A stretch of DNA of 64,000 nt, from NCBI RefSeq assembly GCF_005234135.1, contig NZ_CP039965.1, positions 310,001 through 374,000 of the forward strand. Reading direction: 5' to 3'. The position numbers and the translations under genes are program-made. This DNA comes from Pseudorhodobacter turbinis. GTDB taxonomy: Bacteria; Pseudomonadota; Alphaproteobacteria; Rhodobacterales; Rhodobacteraceae. How positions within the stretch are numbered: the stretch's first letter is position 1; each line of letters opens with the position of its first letter. Under the pieces are notes generated by a model. That model worked only from the letters and a program-made list of their open reading frames with translations, was not told the DNA's origin and searched no databases. Below are positions 40,708 to 48,660 of this stretch, in pieces.

Positions 40708-41045
40708 AGGTCCCTCGGGCAGCTTTTTTTGTTCCAGTTCCGAGGGTTTTAATCCACGGGCGCGCAGTTGTATAGTCGCAGTACGAAGGCGAGCCGATCC
40801 AAGGGCGGATTTATGCACCCCCGACCCTGTCCTGCGCGTACAGATCACGGGGCAATCAACCCGAGCGTGTCAGTTAACTGCGTTATGGGGAAAACAATAA
40901 CTTTTTATTACCGTAAAAAGCGTCTAACCTTTCCGAAGACCGATAAAAACCCCGAGATTCAAGGGGGGCGAGCGCCTCCTATGTAAATGAGCAGCGAATG
41001 CCTCGGCCATCCGGAGGCGAAATCTCTAGACGAGGGCTTAACTCT
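40708..41045. other. Intergenic region between frr and the hybrid kinase
   Basis: 338 bp without a gene. It must hold the divergent promoters of frr and the kinase. The one structure seen is an inverted repeat CTTTTTA-TTACCG-TAAAAAG at 40901-40920 (7-bp arms, 6-base spacer), about 126 bases before the kinase start. No small ORF with a good ribosome-binding site was seen. Confidence 0.5.
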
Positions 41046-43778
41046 ATGCGGCGCTTGAATGTTGCAGACATCTCATCCCTGTCCATTTTGGAAACTCTTG
41101 CCGCGCCTATCTGGATATTCGACCTTGACCAGCACGCGATATGGTGGGGAAATGCCGCGGCACTGGCATTTTGGAACGTCGACAGCCTTGATGCCCTGAA
41201 GGCGCATGATTTTTCATCGGACAGTGCGACGACACGCCAGCGGTTGCGGCAAATGGCCTATGATCCAAGGATGAAAAGCGACGAACCGGAAACGTGGATT
41301 TTATATCCCAACGACACCCCGGTCACCGCCTTGGTCAAGCTGCAACCGGTCACATTCGCGCAAGGGCGCGTCGGGCTTTTGGCCGAGGTCACCAATCGGC
41401 CAAGCGCGGGTTTTGACATCCAGACTGCACGGATCGCGGAAACCATCCGCTACTCCGGCGTTATTCTGAGCATGTTCTCGCTTTCGGGCAGGTTGATTGC
41501 CCAGAACCCCGAAGCATTTGAATGTTATGGTGCCTCACAGGGCACGGACGATGATCTGGCCTCAAGATTCGACAATAGGGATCTGGCGCAGGATCTGCTT
41601 CAATCAGTGAACCAGTCATCGGTGTTCAGCGCAGAGCTTGAGGTCCCCGGAAACACCCCAAAGCGAACGCATCATATCAAAGCCCATCGGGGGCGCGATC
41701 CGGCGACCGGCGAATTTGTTGCCGTTATCGCCGAGAGCGACATCTCGGATCTGGTTCGTCTGCGGCGTGAACTGTCAGACCTCAACATGAATCTGGAACA
41801 GCGGGTGCTTGAGCGTAGCGAAGCGCTGCGCATCAGCGAGGAACGGTTTTCGCTGGCAATGCGGGGGGCCAAAGACGGCCTGTGGGACCGGAATTTCGAG
41901 ACAGGGACAACCTATGTCTCCCCCAGATGCTACGAGATTCTGGGGACCGGGCCGAATGAGATCTTGCTTGATACCGAAACCTACCTTGCATTGATCCACC
42001 CCGAAGACCGCGCACGGGTGGAAGCGACGTTCATGGACCCGGAGCCGGTCGAACGCACCGTGCGCGAAGCAGAATACCGCGTCCGTCACAAGGACGGCCA
42101 TTGGGTCGATCTGCTGGAGCGGGCCTTTCTGGTGATTCGCGATGGCAAGCCCGTGCGCATGGTCGGCACCAGTATCGATATTTCCGAGCGCAAACGCCAT
42201 GAACGCAAAATGACGCGGCTGATGGAAATTTTGGTAGAGGGCGGTCAGGCCTTGCCCTTGGGTATTGCCTTTTATGATCCGGATCTCAAACTGGTCATGA
42301 ACAATCAGCTTTATGCGGATATGCAGCCGCAAGACGGCCCCGTGCTGGAACGCGGCACCCATTTCCGCGAGATTCTGGAAAGCTCTGCCAAAGACATCGC
42401 CAAAACCAAGGGTTACAACAGCCCGCAAGCCTATATCAATGATCGCCTGCAATCCGCCCGCATCGCACCACATAGCTGGACGCATGAACAGGCCAACGGG
42501 CGCATTATTGTTGCAACCGAAATCCCGACCAGCGGCAATGGCGTTATTTCCTTGTTTGAGGATGTCACCCAAGAGCGGACCCAGCAAAAACAGCTTCAAC
42601 AAGCGCAGAAGATGGAGGCCATCGGTCAGCTGACCGGAGGTGTGGCGCATGACTTCAACAACCTTCTGGCCGTTATAATGGGCAACCTTGAACTGCTCCA
42701 GAATGAGATCGAAACACAGCTTCCCGATGTAAACACCGAAGAAACAAACGCTTTGATCGATGCCGCTTTGGCCTCGGTCAAACATGGTGCGGATCTGACC
42801 AGCAATATGCTGGCCTATGCCCGCAAGGCGCGCCTGAAGCCTGTGGTCATTGATCTAAACAAGGCTATCAGCGAGACAGAGCGCTGGATGCGGCGAACTA
42901 TCGTCTCCACCATCCAGATCGAAACCGTTTTTCAAGGCGGGGTCTGGCCGGTTCAGGTCGATCAAAGCTCCCTCCAAAGTGCCCTGGTCAACCTTATCCT
43001 CAATGCAAGGGATGCGATGGAAGGCAGCGGCAGGCTTACCATCGAGACCGCAAATCTGCGTATTGACGAAAGCTACCTCGACACGCGGTCCGAAACCATC
43101 CCGCCGGGGCGCTATGTCATGGTTGCCGTCAGCGATACGGGCCCGGGAATTTCGCCCGATGTAATCGGACAGATCTATGACCCGTTTTTCTCGACCAAAG
43201 AGGTTGGCAAAGGCACGGGGCTTGGTTTGTCGATGGTCGAGGGCTTTGTTAAACAATCCGGCGGGATGATCCGCGTCTATTCCGAACCCGGCAGCGGCAC
43301 CAGTTTTAAACTATTTTTCAACGCACAAGCGCCGACCGGAGGGGCATCAAAGCAGCCCCCGATCCCGCAACAGGCAATGAAATCTGCGCTGAATGCACGC
43401 GCACACATCCTGATCGCCGAGGACCAGCCCGAGGTTATGGATGTCTTGAAGAAAACACTGGCAAGCGCCGGCTACAATGTGACCACTGCAGGGAATGGTG
43501 ACACGGCCTTTGAGCATTTCGAATCCGATCCCGGTATTGATCTGGTCCTGACGGATATTGTGATGCCGGGGCGCCTACAGGGCCCCGGTCTTGCCAAAGA
43601 GTGCCGCCAGATCCGCCCGGAAATTCCGTTCATCTTTCTTTCGGGCTACGCCTCCGAGGCAACAGTTCACGGCAACGGCCTGCGCCCCGAGGATATCCGG
43701 CTTATGAAACCCGTGTCGCGAACGCCCCTGCTGCAAGCTGTCGAAAGCTGTCTTAAACTTCTCAAGCGCAATGGCTGA
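41046..43778 (+). CDS. PAS-rich hybrid sensor histidine kinase
   Basis: 910-residue soluble hybrid kinase with no membrane segment. Four PAS-type regions are suggested: about 10-110 (ILETLAAPIWIFDLDQHAIW), 130-235, 265-385 (RFSLAMRGAKDGLWDRNFET, a PAS-PAC unit) and 400-505. A coiled coil (about 239-265) joins the second and third. The kinase core has the phospho-acceptor His535 in QLTGGVAHDFNNLLAVIMG, the N box NLILNARDAMEGSG, DTGPGIS and GKGTGLGLSMVEGF. A C-terminal receiver has Asp837 in LVLTDIVMPG. The start is the ATG at 41046, with GAGGG upstream. It resembles CckA in its H box but lacks membrane helices. Signal and target are unknown. Confidence 0.9.
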   Translation: MRRLNVADISSLSILETLAAPIWIFDLDQHAIWWGNAAALAFWNVDSLDALKAHDFSSDSATTRQRLRQMAYDPRMKSDEPETWILYPNDTPVTALVKLQPVTFAQGRVGLLAEVTNRPSAGFDIQTARIAETIRYSGVILSMFSLSGRLIAQNPEAFECYGASQGTDDDLASRFDNRDLAQDLLQSVNQSSVFSAELEVPGNTPKRTHHIKAHRGRDPATGEFVAVIAESDISDLVRLRRELSDLNMNLEQRVLERSEALRISEERFSLAMRGAKDGLWDRNFETGTTYVSPRCYEILGTGPNEILLDTETYLALIHPEDRARVEATFMDPEPVERTVREAEYRVRHKDGHWVDLLERAFLVIRDGKPVRMVGTSIDISERKRHERKMTRLMEILVEGGQALPLGIAFYDPDLKLVMNNQLYADMQPQDGPVLERGTHFREILESSAKDIAKTKGYNSPQAYINDRLQSARIAPHSWTHEQANGRIIVATEIPTSGNGVISLFEDVTQERTQQKQLQQAQKMEAIGQLTGGVAHDFNNLLAVIMGNLELLQNEIETQLPDVNTEETNALIDAALASVKHGADLTSNMLAYARKARLKPVVIDLNKAISETERWMRRTIVSTIQIETVFQGGVWPVQVDQSSLQSALVNLILNARDAMEGSGRLTIETANLRIDESYLDTRSETIPPGRYVMVAVSDTGPGISPDVIGQIYDPFFSTKEVGKGTGLGLSMVEGFVKQSGGMIRVYSEPGSGTSFKLFFNAQAPTGGASKQPPIPQQAMKSALNARAHILIAEDQPEVMDVLKKTLASAGYNVTTAGNGDTAFEHFESDPGIDLVLTDIVMPGRLQGPGLAKECRQIRPEIPFIFLSGYASEATVHGNGLRPEDIRLMKPVSRTPLLQAVESCLKLLKRNG

Positions 43779-43975
43779 TCCATGTTGGGCCATTGGAGCA
43801 CCTGCCTAAGCAGCACCTGTAGGTTCAGGCCTTCGGTAACGGGGACGTCTCAGTCAAGTGCTTTTTGACATACGCATCCGACCGCATAGTTGCGGATTTG
43901 ATAACAACGTCTTTCTGAGCCATTCTGAACCGCCCCGGGTTTACCGGAGAGTAAAACTCTCCAAGGATAACCCTT

Positions 43976-44308
43976 ATGACACAACGCAAACATATCCCGT
44001 CTTATACGGCTGAGTTCCGCGCGCGCGGCGTTCGGCTTTTCAATGAACAACGCTCGGAATATCGCAGTGACAATGCTGCTTATCAGGCAATTGCACCCAA
44101 GCTGGGCTGTGCTCCTGATAGCCTGCGGGGATGGTGCCGTCAGTCTGAACGCGATGCTGGTGCCCGCAACGGTCCCACCTGTGAGGAGAAGGCCCGGATC
44201 AAAGAGCTTGAGCGTGAGGTTCGGGAACTGCGCCAAGCAAATGAGATTCTGAAGAAGGCTTCTGCGTATTTTGCTCAGGCGGAACTCGACCGCCCGTTCA
44301 GGAAATGA
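43976..44308 (+). CDS. IS3-family transposase OrfA
   Basis: 110-residue protein with a helix-turn-helix (YTAEFRARGVRLFNEQRSEY, then LGCAPDSLRGWCRQSERDAG) and a leucine-zipper-like helix (EEKARIKELEREVRELRQAN), the normal OrfA build. Its stop overlaps the orfB start as ATGA. In this family a ribosomal frameshift often fuses OrfA and OrfB; no clear slippery run was seen here, so coupling by ATGA is more likely. Confidence 0.9.
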   Translation: MTQRKHIPSYTAEFRARGVRLFNEQRSEYRSDNAAYQAIAPKLGCAPDSLRGWCRQSERDAGARNGPTCEEKARIKELEREVRELRQANEILKKASAYFAQAELDRPFRK

Positions 44309-45210
44309 TTTCATTCATTGAAGATTACCGCACGGACTTTGGTGTCGGGTCGATCTGCAAGATTTTGCGGGTCGCACCATCGTCCTACTATGCAAATTCG
44401 GCGATCAGACGAGATCCCCGGCTCGCCTCAAACAGGGCGCGCCAAGACGTAACGGACAGCGTGGAAATCCGGCGCGTTCACGATGAAAGTCGTGGCCGCT
44501 ATGGCGCCAGAAAGGTCTGGCACCAACTGCGCCGTGAGAGCAAGGACATCGCCCGATGCACTGTCGAACGCTTGATGAAAGTTATGGGATTACAGGGCGT
44601 TGTTCGCGGCAAGCCAGTCATCACGACGAACCCCGATGCCTCTCAGCCGTGTCCGGACGATAAAGTGAACCGCGAATTCAAAGCACAATCCCCAAACCAG
44701 CTCTGGGTCAGTGACTTCACTTATGTTTCCACATGGCAGGGCATGGTTTACGTCGCATTTGTTGTCGACGTCTTCTCTCGAAGGATCGTCGGCTGGCGGG
44801 TCTCAACATCGATGACAACAGCCTTTGTGCTCGATGCCTTGAACCAGGCGATCTGTCAGCGCAGCCCTGAAAAAGGCGGCGGGTTGATACATCATTCCGA
44901 CCGCGGATCTCAATATTTGTCCATTAAATACACTGAGCGATTGGCGGACGCTGGGATCGATCCATCTGTCGGAACCGTGGGAGATTCCTACGATAATGCC
45001 CTCGCTGAAAGCATCATTGGCCTGTTCAAAACTGAGGTTACAAAGTTGCTCGGCCCATGGAAATCAATGGGCCAGCTTGAATGGGAAACGCTGAAATGGG
45101 TCGATTGGTACAACACCAAGCGCCTGCACAGTGCCATCGGATATGTCACGCCGCATGAAGCAGAGGAGATGTTCTATGCAACCTTGAACCCAAATGAAAA
45201 AGCAGCCTAA
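44305..45210 (+). CDS. IS3-family transposase OrfB (DDE integrase domain)
   Basis: 301-residue catalytic half. N-terminal HTH_21-like region (RVHDESRGRYGARKVWHQLR), then the DDE residues: Asp in NQLWVSDFTYVSTWQGMVYV, Asp in LIHHSDRGSQYLSIKYTERL, Glu in DSYDNALAESIIGLFKTEV. The end WVDWYNTKRLHSAIGYVTPH is the usual IS3 signature. Frame and catalytic triad are intact, so the element may be active. Confidence 0.93.
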   Translation: MISFIEDYRTDFGVGSICKILRVAPSSYYANSAIRRDPRLASNRARQDVTDSVEIRRVHDESRGRYGARKVWHQLRRESKDIARCTVERLMKVMGLQGVVRGKPVITTNPDASQPCPDDKVNREFKAQSPNQLWVSDFTYVSTWQGMVYVAFVVDVFSRRIVGWRVSTSMTTAFVLDALNQAICQRSPEKGGGLIHHSDRGSQYLSIKYTERLADAGIDPSVGTVGDSYDNALAESIIGLFKTEVTKLLGPWKSMGQLEWETLKWVDWYNTKRLHSAIGYVTPHEAEEMFYATLNPNEKAA

Positions 45211-45254
45211 CATTCGAAACAAACGCTCTCCGGCAAACAAGGGGCGGTTCAATC

Positions 45255-45627
45255 ACCGGTTCGGATCGTCATCGGAGAGCATTGAACAGCTTCAACTGGC
45301 CTTGGAAACGAGCGAGCTCGCGGTTGCCAAGATGACCGCAAAACTGCGCCTTCCTGACGAAGAGCCAAAAGACAAACCGAAGCGCCGCCCGATCCCGGAT
45401 CACATCCCGCGCATGGAAGTCGAGTTGACGACTGGCGACGATGATTGCGCACAATGCGGTGGCGCACTGCGTCGCTTGGGTGAGGACGTGACCGAGGAAC
45501 TGGAATATGTTCCCGGACGCTTCATCGTGAACCGTATCGTGCGACCCCGCGCTTTGCGTGTTCGGGCTGCGAGGCCTTCACACAGGCAGCGTTCCCAAAC
45601 ATTTTTTTGAACTTCTCCGGGGACTAA
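45255..45627 (+). pseudogene. IS66-family transposase (TnpC) N-terminal remnant
   Basis: The reading frame has IEQLQLALETSELAVAKMTA, then the IS66 core PIPDHIPRMEVELTTGDDDC, CGGALRRLGEDVTEELEYVP and GRFIVNRIVRPR. About position 45550 the frame shifts (an extra GC) and the homology continues one frame over as RFACSGCEAFTQAAFP, ending at a TAA at 45625. The remaining two-thirds of TnpC is missing. The left side is cut by the IS3 element. It is a dead fragment. Confidence 0.85.
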
Positions 45628-45652
45628 TTCCCATTCAGAAGAGGAGACTTGC

Positions 45653-45931
45653 ATGAGAGCAACAACGATCACGGACCAGGAGATCGAGAAAATACACGAG
45701 GCACTCGGCGAGGCGTGGAGCGAGTATTCTGAGTAGATCCAAGTCGCAGATGCCGCCGCCGAGAACGGCAAGGAGTTCCCGTTCTATGTTTCCGGGACCA
45801 AGCAACGCAGAGATCGGATGCGCGGCGCCATGGCGCTCATGCATAAGCTGAGGTGGGCTCTCGACGAGATGTCAGCACACCAGGAACTGCAGCATGTCGC
45901 GAGGAGGTCTAAGGGTAATCCGAATGTTTAG
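45653..45931 (+). pseudogene. Small gene interrupted by an amber codon
   Basis: A strong ribosome-binding site (GAGGAG) precedes an ATG at 45653. The frame MRATTITDQEIEKIHEALGE runs to a TAG at codon 28 (45734-45736) and then stays open for 64 more codons (IQVADAAAENGKEFPFYVSG, then KQRRDRMRGAMALMHKLRWA) to a second TAG at 45929-45931. The Q- and E-rich flanks suggest a CAG or GAG to TAG change in a gene of about 92 codons. Family unknown; it looks phage- or plasmid-like. Suppression of the amber cannot be excluded. Confidence 0.5.
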
Positions 45932-46076
45932 AGGGTCGGTGACACCGCACACATACGGCCGCCTCGTCGCCGCAGCTCGCAAATACAATCGCACCCGTCG
46001 ACCAGGAATATTTCTGAAGTTGGCTGTTTGGCGCTTGCGTCGGATTGATCCGGGAAATCCTGTTCTTTTGAAGTAG
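45924..46076 (+). CDS. Possible small basic protein in the island
   Basis: 50-codon frame starting MFRGSVTPHTYGRLVAAARK and ending just before the tRNA gene. It is rich in Arg and Lys. AGGG lies 8 bases before the ATG. No family recognised; it could be chance. Confidence 0.25.
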   Translation: MFRGSVTPHTYGRLVAAARKYNRTRRPGIFLKLAVWRLRRIDPGNPVLLK

Positions 46077-46084
46077 TTCAAAGA

Positions 46085-46161
46085 TGGTGGTCCCGGCGCG
46101 ATTCGAACGCGCGACCTTTCGCTTCGGAGGCGAACACTCTATCCAGCTGAGCTACGGGACC
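46085..46161 (-). tRNA. tRNA-Arg (anticodon CCG)
   Basis: 77-nt cloverleaf with encoded CCA. Acceptor GGTCCCG pairs fully with CGGGACC. D arm GCTC/GAGT, anticodon stem TTCGC/GCGAA with loop CTCCGAA (anticodon CCG, reads CGG), T arm GCGCG-TTCGAAT-CGCGC. All arms pair. It stands at the right edge of the island, 98 bases from a truncated tRNA-Arg of the same anticodon. Its acceptor and anticodon stems differ from that fragment, so it is not a simple duplicate. Confidence 0.93.
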
Positions 46162-46259
46162 ATCTTTTCAGTGTGTTTCTGTGCGGTATCTGTGCGAAGC
46201 CGACCTTATCACTCTGATTTATACCTTAACCTTTCAATACGTTACAACCACAGCATTTC

Positions 46260-46302
46260 GCCTTCGGAGGGCAGCGCTCTATCCAGCTGAGCTATGGGTG
46301 CC
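46260..46302 (-). pseudogene. Truncated tRNA-Arg (CCG), 5' half only
   Basis: Starts with acceptor strand GGCACCC, then TAGCTCAGCTGGATAGAGC (D arm), then anticodon stem CTGCC and loop CTCCGAA with GGC of the 3' stem. Homology stops after GGC: the next bases are GAAATG, where AG and the variable loop should follow. The T arm and 3' acceptor half are absent from the adjoining sequence. The preserved part looks like an ordinary host tRNA-Arg(CCG), broken next to its anticodon. Confidence 0.8.
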
Positions 46303-46356
46303 GATGCGTCTTAGGTAGCGAAAGCGCGCGACAGTTGCAACGGGGTTTCTTTGCGA

Positions 46357-47577
46357 TTAGCCGAAAAGCTCATGACAAAATTCGAGGGCTTCCACCAGCT
46401 TGTCCGCCTCTGCCTGCGTGTTGTACATCGCGAATGATGCACGGCAGGTCGCGCCAACGCCCAAACGCTCCATCAATGGCATGGCGCAATGTGTGCCCGC
46501 ACGGACGGCAATGCCGCGCTTGTCCAAAATGGTAGAGATATCATGCGCATGGGCAGCACCTTGCAGGGTGAAACTGAAGATCGCCCCCTTGGACGCCGAA
46601 TTTCCCTGCACATTTAACCAATTGAGTCCGGCAAGGCGGTCGCGGGTATAGTCACGCAATTGCGCCTCATGGGCAGCGATCGCCTCCATCCCGATGCCCA
46701 TCATATAGTCAAGCGCGACACCCATCCCGATTTGTTGGATGATGCCCGGCGTTCCGGCCTCAAATTTCATGGGGGCATCGTTATAGATGACGGTATCGCG
46801 TGATACCTCACGGATCATATCGCCGCCGCCAAGGAAGGGGCGCATCTCTGCCATCCTATCACGCTGGATGAAGATCGCCCCGGAACCACTTGGGCCATAT
46901 AACTTATGCCCTGTGATGGCATAGAAGTCGCACCCCATTGCAGCGACATCAACGGGCATATGCACCGCCGCCTGCGATCCATCCACCAAGCTTGCCACAC
47001 CGCGCGCACGGGCCGCGTGGCAAATGCTGGCAACATCCACCACGGTGCCGGTGACATTCGACATCTGTGTGATCGCAACCAGTTTTGTGCGCGGGCCCAT
47101 CGCATCAATCACGGCCTGCGGATCAAGATCGCCATTGGCATCGCAATCAACCCATTTCAGCACGACCCCAAGACGTTCGCGCAAGAAATGCCACGGCACA
47201 ATATTGGCGTGATGCTCCAGAATCGACAAAACCACCTCATCGCCCGCTTTGAAACGGGGGGCAGCCCATGCGTAAGAGACCAGATTGATGGCCTCGGTGG
47301 TGCCAGAGGTAAAGACGATCTCATCCGCTGAGGGGGCGTTCAAAAACTGCGCGACTTTGCCGCGAACCGCCTCATACTTGTCAGTCGCAAGATTAGAAAG
47401 GTAGTGCAACCCACGGTGGACATTGGCATATTCATGCGCGTACCCAGTGGTGATGGCGTCGATGACCACCTGTGGCTTTTGCGCTGAGGCGCCATTATCC
47501 AGATACACCAAAGGCCTATCATTGACCTTACGCGACAGGATTGGAAAGTCTGCGCGGATTTTCTCGACGTCAAACAT
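46357..47577 (-). CDS. sufS: Cysteine desulfurase SufS
   Basis: 406-residue PLP enzyme that delivers sulfur to the SufBCD scaffold. Schiff-base Lys225 is in FYAITGHKLYGPSGSGAIFI. The catalytic Cys364 is in RAGTHCAMPLMERLGV, the group II (SufS-type) setting. PLP-site motifs include FTSGTTEAINLVSYAWA and SILEHHANIVPW. It is the last gene of the leftward suf operon. What follows is the truncated tRNA and the island, while sufT and sufA are at 5.7-6.5 kb. Confidence 0.96.
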   Translation of the reverse strand: MFDVEKIRADFPILSRKVNDRPLVYLDNGASAQKPQVVIDAITTGYAHEYANVHRGLHYLSNLATDKYEAVRGKVAQFLNAPSADEIVFTSGTTEAINLVSYAWAAPRFKAGDEVVLSILEHHANIVPWHFLRERLGVVLKWVDCDANGDLDPQAVIDAMGPRTKLVAITQMSNVTGTVVDVASICHAARARGVASLVDGSQAAVHMPVDVAAMGCDFYAITGHKLYGPSGSGAIFIQRDRMAEMRPFLGGGDMIREVSRDTVIYNDAPMKFEAGTPGIIQQIGMGVALDYMMGIGMEAIAAHEAQLRDYTRDRLAGLNWLNVQGNSASKGAIFSFTLQGAAHAHDISTILDKRGIAVRAGTHCAMPLMERLGVGATCRASFAMYNTQAEADKLVEALEFCHELFG

Positions 47578-47580
47578 GGA

Positions 47581-48174
47581 CTATACCCCTACCGCTGCAG
47601 CACCGAACAACAGCGTGAAAATAAAGGCCAGCACAAAGGTAAGGCAAACCAACGTTAAGATGATCCCCACAAAGGTCAGCGCCAGCGATGAAAACCCGTG
47701 CAGTTGCGCGACAAAATTCGTCAGCAACCACATAAACAAAACCAACCCAAGGATCCCCAACAGATCAGCAAGCGCGGGCACAAAGGCTTGGGCCACAAGC
47801 TGTACGACCTGTACGCAAAGCAGGATGAATTGAAGCCATGCCACCAGAATAACAGCACCCTCAAGCCGCCCTTTGCCCCTGCGCCACTGGCCGATGCGGT
47901 GAATGGCATGAACCGAAATCAACAGGATCACCCATTGCAAAACGGCAGTGCGCATGGGGCTTCCCATTGCGGCGCCCCAAAATTCCTGCGCCTCGATGGG
48001 CATCATCGCAAAGCTAATATGCGTCAGCAAGGTAGAGCCGATGGCCATCAGCATCAGCGCCATCCACCCGACCATGGGAGAGAACCCGAAGCTGAGCACC
48101 GCAGCGGCGGCAGCCCGTGGGGCCGACAGGGTTTCTTTTATCATCCGCATCAAGAATGTCGGGGTCAGTTCCAT
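47581..48174 (-). CDS. YIP1-family membrane protein
   Basis: 197-residue protein with five or so hydrophobic segments (MVGWMALMLMAIGSTLLTHI, WVILLISVHAIHRIG, LQFILLCVQVVQLVAQAFVP and others). The general layout matches the bacterial YIP1 family. It starts 3 bases after the previous YIP1-like gene and ends 4 bases before sufS, so it belongs to the suf operon. Function unknown; membrane placement of the SUF machinery is a speculation. Confidence 0.75.
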   Translation of the reverse strand: MELTPTFLMRMIKETLSAPRAAAAAVLSFGFSPMVGWMALMLMAIGSTLLTHISFAMMPIEAQEFWGAAMGSPMRTAVLQWVILLISVHAIHRIGQWRRGKGRLEGAVILVAWLQFILLCVQVVQLVAQAFVPALADLLGILGLVLFMWLLTNFVAQLHGFSSLALTFVGIILTLVCLTFVLAFIFTLLFGAAAVGV

Positions 48175-48177
48175 GAT

Positions 48178-48654
48178 TTACCGTTCCGCCTCAATCAAAT
48201 TGAGGATCCAAAAGCCAAGGAATGCCACAGCAGTGGCGATTGTGACAGCCGTTAACCCAGGCCCCGGCCCGATCATGCCTTTGATCAAACCTTGCAGCAA
48301 CATCAAAGGGCTAACCACCACCAAGGCCCAAAACAGCGCAAGCCTTGCGCCATAGTGATCACCCTGCCCGCCCAAGGCACGCGCGATCCACCGGCCAATG
48401 GCGGCAAGCAGATACCAGACCGGCACAAAGGCCAAAATCCCCATCCCGATTGCAAACATCTGCGCCGCAAGCGGCATCTCGGGGTTATAAAAACTATTGC
48501 GGCTGGCAACCGGCCATTGCGCAATAAAAGCCACGATCATAAAGGCCACCAACAAAGAGAAGGCCCAAGGCTCGGACCGCCCGCGCGCAAGATGCGACCG
48601 CATCACCACGCGCGGACTGTGCCAAGACCGTACAATATCCGTGGTTACGGCCAT
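48178..48654 (-). CDS. YIP1-family membrane protein
   Basis: 158-residue membrane protein with about four hydrophobic stretches (AFSLLVAFMIVAFIAQWPVA, MGILAFVPVWYLLAAIGRWI, LALFWALVVVSPLMLLQGLI, VTIATAVAFLGFWILNLIEA). It resembles its downstream neighbour in layout. It starts 7 bases after sufD. The function is not known to me. Confidence 0.72.
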   Translation of the reverse strand: MAVTTDIVRSWHSPRVVMRSHLARGRSEPWAFSLLVAFMIVAFIAQWPVASRNSFYNPEMPLAAQMFAIGMGILAFVPVWYLLAAIGRWIARALGGQGDHYGARLALFWALVVVSPLMLLQGLIKGMIGPGPGLTAVTIATAVAFLGFWILNLIEAER

Positions 48655-48660
48655 GCCGGG

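Larger units (their letters stand above)
43926..45251 (+). mobile_element. Complete IS3-family insertion sequence, 1326 bp
   Basis: Two coupled transposase genes lie between imperfect terminal inverted repeats of 26 bp, 23 matching. The left end starts TGAACCGCCCC (43926); the right end finishes GGGGCGGTTCA (45251). The outer 11 bases match perfectly. The direct flanks are TTC on the left and ATC on the right, so no clean 3-bp target duplication remains. It lies against an IS66 remnant. Confidence 0.9.

Noticed and set aside
43797-43850. Repeated GCACCTG words as a possible left attachment site of the island
   Set aside because: The match to the tRNA anticodon-loop region is only GGCCTTCGG, with no T-arm or acceptor half; too weak to call.
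46303-46356. Remaining 3' half of the truncated tRNA
   Set aside because: The sequence beyond its 5' end is the sufS downstream region and has no T-arm or CCA-like part.
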